The notes under the pieces are model-generated. The model was not told the DNA's origin and did no database searches. It saw only the letters and a program-made list of their open reading frames with translations. The position numbers were made by a program, and so were the translations under genes. From assembly GCA_007131525.1 (NCBI GenBank), contig SLQK01000002.1, positions 1 to 10,829 of the forward strand: a stretch of 10,829 nt of DNA. The letters run 5' to 3'. This document shows, piece by piece, positions 5,379 through 10,829 of this stretch. Origin of the DNA: Nitriliruptoraceae bacterium (GTDB taxonomy: Bacteria > Actinomycetota > Nitriliruptoria > Nitriliruptorales > Nitriliruptoraceae). Each line of letters begins with the position of its first letter. Positions within the stretch are counted from its first letter, which is position 1.

Positions 5379-8372
5379 CTACGCGCCGTAGAACTCGCGC
5401 TGGCACACGGCCCGCACGTGCCGGGCGTGCCGGCGACGGTCCTCCTCGAGCTCCTGCCAGCCACCTCGTCCGTAGCCCATGGCCCGGGCGAGGGTCTCGA
5501 GCTGGACCTGGGAGGACGGCAGGACGTCCACGTCCCGGTGACGACGCAGGTACATCCGGTTGCGCAGCTCGGATAGGAACCGGTAGCCGTCCCGCAGCCA
5601 GTTGGCGTCCCGATGCGCGAGCAGACCGGCGTCCTGCAGCCGGTCGATCGCTGCCATGGTCCCGGTGGTGCGCAGGCCCGGATCGGCACCACCGTGCTCC
5701 TGGAGCTTGAGCTGCACCGTCCACTCGACGTCGGACAGGCCGCCGGGACCGAGCTTGAGGTGACGCTCCGGGGAGACCCGTCTCGGGATCCGCTCCTTCT
5801 CCAACCGCGCCTTCATCCGCCGCATCGGCACCGCGATCTGGCTCGGGTCGGCGGGATAGGCGTACCGCTCGGCCGCGCTGACCAGACGGCGCCCGAGGTC
5901 ACGGTCACCAGCCACGGCGCGGGCCCGGAGCAACGACTGGTGCTCCCAGGGCTCAGCCCACCGGTCCCAGTACGACACGTAGGAGTCGAAGGACCGCGAC
6001 AGGGGCCCGTTGCGGCCCTCGGGTCGCAGGTCGGCGTCCACCTCGAAGGCGGTGCCCTCGGAGGTGATGGCCGACAGCGACCGCAGCACGTTGCCCGCGA
6101 TCTCCAGGGCCAGCTTCGTCGCGTCCTGGCGGTCGGCACCCTCGGCCACCTCGTGGACGAACAGCACGTCGAGGTCCGAGACGTAGTGCAGCTCCCGGCC
6201 GCCGAGCTTGCCCATCCCGACGATCGCGATGCCGACGGGCAGCGCATCGGGTCCCGACAGGCCCCGCGCGCGGGACTGGCGGCGGAGCTCGTCCCGCAGG
6301 GCACCGGTCAGGCAGGCCTCCCCCAACGCCGTGAGCTCCTCGCCGACCCCACCGACCGTCGTCCCCCCGGACAGGTCCCGGAGGACGATCCGCAGCAGCT
6401 CGTGCCGCTTGAACCGGCGCAGCGCGGCCGTGGTGTCCTGCCAGTGGAGCCGTCCGACCGCGAGCTTCACCAGCTCATCGCGGGTCCGTGGGTGCTCGCG
6501 CACCCGGGCGTCCCGCAACCAGTCCACCCCCTGGGGCTGGCTGACCAGCAGCTCCCCGGCCACCGGGCTGGTGCCCAGCACCCGCCCCACCAGATCGGCC
6601 GAGCCGGGGTGGTCACGCAGGTAGGCCAGCAGCTCGCTGGAGTCGCCCTGGGACTCGACGAGCCGCCGGAAGGCGGTCAGCCCCGCGTCGGGGTCGGGGG
6701 TGTCCTGGAGCACCTGGAGCACCGCGGGCAGGACCGCCCGGACCGTCCGCGCCCGGCGTGAGACGCCACCGGTCATCGAGCCGATGTCGCGGAGCGCGGT
6801 CGCTGCGTCCCGGAAGCCGATCGCGCGCAGACGCTCGATCGCCGCCTCCTCGCCCATCGCGGTGATCTCGCCGGGCACGCTCACCCCGGCGGCCCGGGCC
6901 GGCACGGTGGCGTAGATCTCCAGCAGCGGGCGGTAGAACAACCGCGCATGCAACGCCGAGACCTGGTGCTGGACCCGGGCCAGCTCGGCCAGGAAGGGCT
7001 CCCGGGCCGTGACGTCCCCCTCCGCCCGGTAGCCGAGGGTCCGCGCCAACCACTCCTGCCGCTCGGGGTCGGCGGGGATCGTGTGGGTCCGGCGCTCGTG
7101 GGCGAGCTGGAGGCGGTGCTCGACCGTGCGCAGCCTGCGGTAGGCGTCGGCGAAGGCGTGGGCGTCCTCCTCGTCGACGTAGCCGTTCGCGGCCAGGGCC
7201 GCCAGGGTCGGCAGCGTGCCCGTCAGTCGCAGCGAGCGGTCGCCGCGGCCGTGGACCAGCTGGAGCAGCTGGACGGTGAACTCGATGTCGCGGATGCCCC
7301 CGGGTCCCAGCTTGAGCTGCCGCTCCCCGTGACGGCGGACCTCCGGCTTGGCCTCGATCCTGCCCTTCATGCGCCGGATCTCGGCGATGACCTCCGGGTC
7401 GAGATGCTCCGGCCACACGTAGGGGTCGGCGGCCCTGATCAGGGCGTCACCGAGCTCGAGGTCCCCGGCGACGGGACGGGCCTTGAGCAGCGCCTGGAAC
7501 TCCCAGGTCTTGGCCCAGCGCTCCCAGTAGGCCTCGAAGGAGGCGACCCGACGCGACAGCGCCCCGGCGCGACCCTCGGGTCGCAGCGTCGGGTCGACGT
7601 CGTAGGCGCGCCCCATGGTCGTGGAGGCGTTGAGGAGCTCCAGCAACGTGGTCAGCACCTGCTTGGTCTCGCGGGCGGCCGCCTCCTCCCCGGCGCCGTC
7701 GGTCGGCTCGTGGACGAACACCACGTCCACGTCGGAGACGTAGTTCAGCTCGAGCCCACCGAGCTTGCCCATGCCGATCACCGCGATCCGCGCTGCCGGC
7801 GCAGCACCGGCCACCCGCCGGTGGACCGCCCGCAGCGTGCCGGTCAGGACGCCCTCGGCGAGCCGGGCCAGCTCGGCACCGACCTCGTCCAGCGTCGCCG
7901 CACCGGTCAGATCGCGACCGGCCAGGTCCGCGGTCGCCCGGCGTCGGATCGCCGCGATCCCGGCCGCCTGCTCAGCCGGATCGTCGCTGGCAGCGACCGC
8001 CTCGGCCACGGCGTCCGCCGTGGGGCCGAGCTCGACCTGATCGAGGGTCCGCAGCGCGTCCACAGCGTCGCGGAACCGCCCGAGGAGGTCCCCCAGAGGA
8101 CGGGAGGCCCCGGCGACGGCGACGACCCGACCCAACCAGTCGCCGTCGGCACGGACACGCTCGTACAGCTCACGGTCGACGCGGGCGAGCGCCGCGATCG
8201 ACGACAGCGCGTCGTGGGGTGCGGCCGCCTCGGAGAGCGCGTCGAGGAGCCCCGGGTCGGGCCGGCCCTCCACCAGCAACCCGGCATCGGACAGCAGGGA
8301 CACCGCCTGGTCGGGATCCAGGCCGGCGCGGGCGAGCTGGCCCCGCAGGACACGTCGATCGTCGACCACCAC
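5379..8372 (-). CDS. glnE: Bifunctional glutamine synthetase adenylyltransferase/deadenylylase GlnE
   Basis: GlnE adds AMP to, and removes it from, the regulatory tyrosine of GSI-beta glutamine synthetase, so nitrogen supply sets GS activity. With GTP-rich start region GTG 8372 the protein has 997 residues, close to the roughly 950-1000 usual for the family. Both nucleotidyltransferase halves are present and look active. The N-terminal one has GMGKLGG at 200-206 and SDVD at 213-216. The C-terminal one has GMGKLGG at 719-725 and SDLD at 732-735. Each is followed by its helical region, with the repeated pattern LRPEGR and the block RHLKLGPGG/RQLKLGPGG. The start lies 8 nt after the glnA2 stop. 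GTG 8369 is equally possible, and a start at 8444 inside glnA2 seems too far upstream. No PII (glnB/K) or GlnD gene lies in the window, so its signal input is encoded elsewhere. Confidence 0.97.
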   Translation of the reverse strand: MVVDDRRVLRGQLARAGLDPDQAVSLLSDAGLLVEGRPDPGLLDALSEAAAPHDALSSIAALARVDRELYERVRADGDWLGRVVAVAGASRPLGDLLGRFRDAVDALRTLDQVELGPTADAVAEAVAASDDPAEQAAGIAAIRRRATADLAGRDLTGAATLDEVGAELARLAEGVLTGTLRAVHRRVAGAAPAARIAVIGMGKLGGLELNYVSDVDVVFVHEPTDGAGEEAAARETKQVLTTLLELLNASTTMGRAYDVDPTLRPEGRAGALSRRVASFEAYWERWAKTWEFQALLKARPVAGDLELGDALIRAADPYVWPEHLDPEVIAEIRRMKGRIEAKPEVRRHGERQLKLGPGGIRDIEFTVQLLQLVHGRGDRSLRLTGTLPTLAALAANGYVDEEDAHAFADAYRRLRTVEHRLQLAHERRTHTIPADPERQEWLARTLGYRAEGDVTAREPFLAELARVQHQVSALHARLFYRPLLEIYATVPARAAGVSVPGEITAMGEEAAIERLRAIGFRDAATALRDIGSMTGGVSRRARTVRAVLPAVLQVLQDTPDPDAGLTAFRRLVESQGDSSELLAYLRDHPGSADLVGRVLGTSPVAGELLVSQPQGVDWLRDARVREHPRTRDELVKLAVGRLHWQDTTAALRRFKRHELLRIVLRDLSGGTTVGGVGEELTALGEACLTGALRDELRRQSRARGLSGPDALPVGIAIVGMGKLGGRELHYVSDLDVLFVHEVAEGADRQDATKLALEIAGNVLRSLSAITSEGTAFEVDADLRPEGRNGPLSRSFDSYVSYWDRWAEPWEHQSLLRARAVAGDRDLGRRLVSAAERYAYPADPSQIAVPMRRMKARLEKERIPRRVSPERHLKLGPGGLSDVEWTVQLKLQEHGGADPGLRTTGTMAAIDRLQDAGLLAHRDANWLRDGYRFLSELRNRMYLRRHRDVDVLPSSQVQLETLARAMGYGRGGWQELEEDRRRHARHVRAVCQREFYGA

Positions 8373-8380
8373 CTCGGCGC

Positions 8381-9727
8381 CTAGAGCAGCGGGAGGTAAC
8401 GCTCGAGCTCGAACGCCGTGACGTGGGCGGAGTACTCGTCCCACTCCTGGCGCTTGTTCGCCAGGAAGTGGCTGAACAGGTGCTCGCCGAGGGTGTCGGC
8501 GACCAACTCCGAGGCCTCCATCAGCCGCACGGCCTCCCCCAGGCTGGCTGGGAGCCGCTCGATGCCCTCGGCCGCCCGCTCCGCGTCAGTGAGCTCGAAG
8601 GCGTTGTCCTCGCTCTCCTCGGGCAGCACGTACTCCTCCTCGATGCCCTTCAGACCAGCCGCCAGCAGCACCGCGAAGGTGAGGTAGGGGTTGCAGGCGG
8701 GGTCGGGCGCGCGGTACTCGATCCGGCTGGATGCCCCCTTGCGCGGCTTGTGCAGCGGCACGCGGATCAGGGCGCTGCGGTTGGAGTGCCCCCAGGTGGT
8801 GAACACCGGTGCCTCCCCCGAGGGCAGGGGGCCGTGGAGCCGGGCGGCGAGCCGCTTGTAGGAGTTCACCCACTGGTTGGTGACCGCCGTGATCTCCCTG
8901 GAGTGCCGGAGCAGCCCTGCGGTGAAGGAGCGGGCGATCGGGGACAGCAGGTAGGGGTCAGCGGGATCGTGGAAGGCGTTGGTGTCGCCCTCGAACAGCG
9001 ACAGATGCAGGTGCATGGCGCTGCCCCACTGCCCCTCCAGGGGCTTGGGCATGAAGGAGGCGTAGATGCCGCGCTGCAGTGCGGTCTCCTTGACCACGAG
9101 CCGGAAGGTCATGATGTTGTCGGCCATGGTGAGCGCATCGGCGTAGCGCAGGTCGATCTCGTGCTGGGAGGGCGCCACCTCGTGGTGGGAGAACTCGACG
9201 CTGATCCCCATCCGCTCCAGGGTGTTGATGGTCTGGCGACGGAAGTCCTGCTGGACGTCCAGGGGGGTCATGTCGAAGTAGGAGCCGTTGTCCAGCGGCG
9301 TCGGGTCGTTGGGGCCGGCGAACAGGAAGAACTCCATCTCCGGGTGGACGTAGAAGGTGAAGCCCATCTCGGCCGCGCGTTCGAGCTGCCGCTTGAGCAC
9401 CATCCTCGGATCGGCGGTGAAGGGATGGCCGTCGGGGGTGAGGATGTCGCAGAACATGCGGGCCACCCCCTGGGACTCGGGACGCCAGGGCAGGACCTGG
9501 AAGGTGGCGGCGTCCGGCACGAGGACCATGTCGGCCTCCTGGACGCGGGCGAAGCCGTCGATCGCCGAGCCGTCGAAGCCCATGCCTTCGCTGAAGGCGT
9601 TCTCGAGCTCCGCAGCGGTGATCGCCACGCTCTTGAGGAACCCCAGCACGTCGGTGAACCACAACCGGATGAAGCGGACGTCCCGCTCCTCGACGGTGCG
9701 GAGCACGTACTCCTGCTGCTTGTCCAT
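8381..9727 (-). CDS. glnA2: Glutamine synthetase-family protein GlnA2 (GS or gamma-glutamyl-amine ligase)
   Basis: A type I glutamine synthetase fold of 448 residues, near the 446 I recall for mycobacterial GlnA2. It shares that paralog's N-terminus (DKQQEYVLRTVEERDVRFIR) rather than GlnA1's. Catalytic features seen: FDGSAI at 51-56, metal ligands around HPEMEF (128-133), Tyr150, HHE at 181-183, QHE at 188-190, NQWVNSYKRL at 284-293, GEAP with Glu305, and NRSALIRVP. Three oddities: the adenylylation tyrosine is replaced by Phe377; the second Ser of FDGSS is Ala55; and about seven extra residues sit between KRL and GEAP. Start: ATG 9727 has GAGG 9 nt upstream; ATG 9736 would have no spacing to it. 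glnE follows after 8 nt, so they share an mRNA. Related actinobacterial GlnA2 proteins include gamma-glutamylpolyamine synthetases, so the true substrate may not be ammonia. Confidence 0.93.
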   Translation of the reverse strand: MDKQQEYVLRTVEERDVRFIRLWFTDVLGFLKSVAITAAELENAFSEGMGFDGSAIDGFARVQEADMVLVPDAATFQVLPWRPESQGVARMFCDILTPDGHPFTADPRMVLKRQLERAAEMGFTFYVHPEMEFFLFAGPNDPTPLDNGSYFDMTPLDVQQDFRRQTINTLERMGISVEFSHHEVAPSQHEIDLRYADALTMADNIMTFRLVVKETALQRGIYASFMPKPLEGQWGSAMHLHLSLFEGDTNAFHDPADPYLLSPIARSFTAGLLRHSREITAVTNQWVNSYKRLAARLHGPLPSGEAPVFTTWGHSNRSALIRVPLHKPRKGASSRIEYRAPDPACNPYLTFAVLLAAGLKGIEEEYVLPEESEDNAFELTDAERAAEGIERLPASLGEAVRLMEASELVADTLGEHLFSHFLANKRQEWDEYSAHVTAFELERYLPLL

Positions 9728-9778
9728 GAGCCTCATCCTCGAGCAACCCCCGGGCGGCGACGGGCAAGGAACCTGACC

Positions 9779-9808
9779 GGTGCCAGCACCGAGGTGGTGG
9801 TGCCGGCA
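9779..9808. repeat. Nested inverted repeats, operator-like
   Basis: TGCCAGCACC (9781-9790) and GGTGCCGGCA (9799-9808) are inverted copies with one mismatch (a G-T pair on the - strand), separated by 8 bases. The left arm is also part of a perfect small palindrome, GGTGC-CA-GCACC (9779-9790). The outer arm touches the proposed glnA2 -10 box, so a protein bound here would sit on the start point. The structure is directly visible; a regulatory role is inferred. Confidence 0.55.
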
Positions 9809-9854
9809 GCGTAGTGGTGGACACCGCGCAGGTAGGGTCCGGCGCGGACCGAGC

Positions 9855-9860
9855 GAGGAG
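9855..9860 (+). promoter_or_regulatory. Ribosome binding site of the secernin-like gene
   Basis: GAGGAG lies 7 nt before GTG 9868. It supports this start, which places the predicted catalytic cysteine immediately after the initiator residue. Confidence 0.8.
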
Positions 9861-9867
9861 CGCGGGC

Positions 9868-10829
9868 GTGTGCGACACCGTCGTGGTGGTGGAGCGGGCC
9901 GCCGTCCGGTTCGCCAAGAACTCCGACCGCGACGCCAACGAGGCCCAGCTGCTCGAGTGGCAGCCGGCGGCCACCCATCCACCAGGCAGCCAGGTGCGCT
10001 GCACCCACCTCACCGTGCCCCAGGCCGAACGCACCCACGCGGTGCTGCTGTCGCGGCCCTTCTGGATGTGGGGCGCGGAGATGGGGACGAACGAGCACGG
10101 CGTGACCATCGGCAACGAGGCGGTGTTCACCACCCAGCCGCGCCGCGACACCGGCCTGACGGGCATGGATCTGCTGCGCCTGGCGCTGGAGCGCTCGCGG
10201 GACGCCGAGGCGGCCGTGGACACGATCGTCACCCTGCTCGAGCGCCACGGTCAGGGCGGGCGGTGCGGCTGGGAGGATCCCAGCTTCAGCTACGACTCCA
10301 GCTTCCTGGTCGCCGACCGCACCCAGGCCTACGTGCTGGAGACCGCCGGGCGCCGCTGGGCCGTCGAGGTGGTCGCCGCGGGCGTGCGCAGCATCTCCAA
10401 CGGGCTGACGATCCCGGGCTTCGCCGAGGCGCACGCCGACCGGCTGCGCGGCCGGGTCGCCGCCTGCGAGCTCCGTCGGGCCCGGACCGCCCGGGTCGCG
10501 GCCGGTGAGCCGGGCACCGCTGCCCTGCTCACCGCGCTCCGCGATCACGGCGCCGGTCGCCGCACGCCGCGGTACCGGCTGCACCACGGTGCGCTGTCCG
10601 CGCCCTGCGCACACCCCGGCGGACTGCTCGCCTCGACCCAGACGACCGCCTCGTGGGTCAGCGAGCTGACCGAGTCCGGCGACCGTCATCTGGCCACCGC
10701 CACGGCCGCGCCCTGTACCTCGGTGTTCCTGCCGGTCATGGTCGATCATCCGCTGCCCCTGGGGCCGGCGCCCACCGCCGTCGCCGACGACGCGAGCTGG
10801 TGGTGGCGCCACGAGGCGGTGCACCGGCG
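9868..10829 (+). CDS. Secernin / C69-family Ntn hydrolase, N-terminal part (3' end outside window)
   Basis: Secernin-like C69 proteins belong to the N-terminal-nucleophile hydrolases, where a cysteine freed by loss of the initiator residue attacks a peptide or amide bond. The frame opens at GTG 9868 and stays open for 320 codons to the window edge; full-length relatives are around 400 residues. Cys2 follows the start directly (CDTVVV). Family blocks seen: FAKNSDRDANEAQ (15-27), the hallmark WGAEMGTNEHGVTIGNEAV (68-86), a GMDLLRLALER helix, YDSSFLVAD and VLETAG. No signal peptide is seen, so it is probably cytoplasmic. It is transcribed divergently from glnA2. Dipeptidase activity is the usual annotation, but bacterial secernins are largely uncharacterised and the substrate is unknown. 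Confidence 0.92.
   Translation, partial: MCDTVVVVERAAVRFAKNSDRDANEAQLLEWQPAATHPPGSQVRCTHLTVPQAERTHAVLLSRPFWMWGAEMGTNEHGVTIGNEAVFTTQPRRDTGLTGMDLLRLALERSRDAEAAVDTIVTLLERHGQGGRCGWEDPSFSYDSSFLVADRTQAYVLETAGRRWAVEVVAAGVRSISNGLTIPGFAEAHADRLRGRVAACELRRARTARVAAGEPGTAALLTALRDHGAGRRTPRYRLHHGALSAPCAHPGGLLASTQTTASWVSELTESGDRHLATATAAPCTSVFLPVMVDHPLPLGPAPTAVADDASWWWRHEAVHR

Larger units (their letters stand above)
9728..9867. promoter_or_regulatory. Divergent control region between glnA2 and the secernin-like gene
   Basis: The 140-bp gap must hold promoters for both directions. On the - strand TACGCT (9813-9808) and on the + strand TAGGGT (9833-9838) fit TANNNT -10 boxes. Neither has a convincing -35. The predicted - strand leader would be about 75 nt, the + strand leader about 20 nt. 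I see no clear GlnR-type GTnAC-n6-GAAAC box. Both promoter calls are tentative. Confidence 0.4.

Noticed and set aside
6948..8384. A 478-codon + strand frame
   Set aside because: It is fully antisense to glnE, whose duplicated motifs leave no doubt about the coding strand.
8219..9814. A 531-codon + strand frame
   Set aside because: It is antisense to glnA2 and the start of glnE; no recognisable domain.
9728..9867. GlnR operator upstream of glnA2
   Set aside because: Looked for a GTnAC-n6-GAAAC-type box on both strands and found no acceptable match.
9733..10824. A 363-codon - strand frame
   Set aside because: It is antisense to the secernin-like gene, which has strong family motifs and a good ribosome binding site.

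Overview
The window is a very GC-rich chromosomal segment (roughly 70 % or more G+C by eye). Codon third positions are strongly G/C, Shine-Dalgarno sites are strong, and several GTG starts are used. Its backbone is the glutamine-synthetase regulation locus: the end of glnA1 on the + strand, and glnA2-glnE in tandem on the - strand. From memory this is the same set and relative orientation as in mycobacteria (glnA1 / glnE / glnA2). An actinobacterium, possibly a deep-branching one, is therefore the best reading. I cannot place it to genus.

Layout. (1) 3-257 (+): C-terminus of glnA1 carrying the adenylylation tyrosine, followed by a perfect 12-bp terminator hairpin. (2) 307-603: non-coding stretch with four tandem 33-bp repeats and a TANNNT-type -10 box 7 nt before the next ATG. 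(3) 604-2121 (+): cytoplasmic seven-TPR/GGDEF protein, a predicted diguanylate cyclase with an intact active site and I-site. (4) 2182-3150 (+): acetylxylan esterase / cephalosporin-C deacetylase (CE7) with a complete catalytic triad. (5) 3164-9727 (-): five closely packed genes that read, in transcription order, glnA2, glnE, an epoxide-hydrolase-like alpha/beta hydrolase, a HAD-IA phosphatase and a DoxX membrane protein. The last two start inside the gene before them. (6) 9728-9867: divergent control region with an operator-like inverted repeat. (7) 9868 to the right edge (+): N-terminal part of a secernin/C69-family Ntn hydrolase that runs out of the window.

How the parts fit together. GlnE adenylylates and deadenylylates GlnA1, and the target tyrosine is visible in the glnA1 fragment. 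GlnA2 has Phe at that position and Ala in place of an ammonia-site Ser, so it is probably not a GlnE target and may use another amine as substrate. The three small genes behind glnE look co-transcribed with it but have no evident nitrogen role. The TPR-GGDEF gene and CE7 esterase form a separate + strand unit inserted between glnA1 and the glnE operon.

I see no phage, IS element, CRISPR array, tRNA or rRNA. I do not see a convincing new multi-gene system. The most noteworthy points are the GlnA2 active-site differences, the recent 33-bp repeat expansion before an apparently leaderless diguanylate cyclase gene, and the start-site and overlap structure of the - strand operon.
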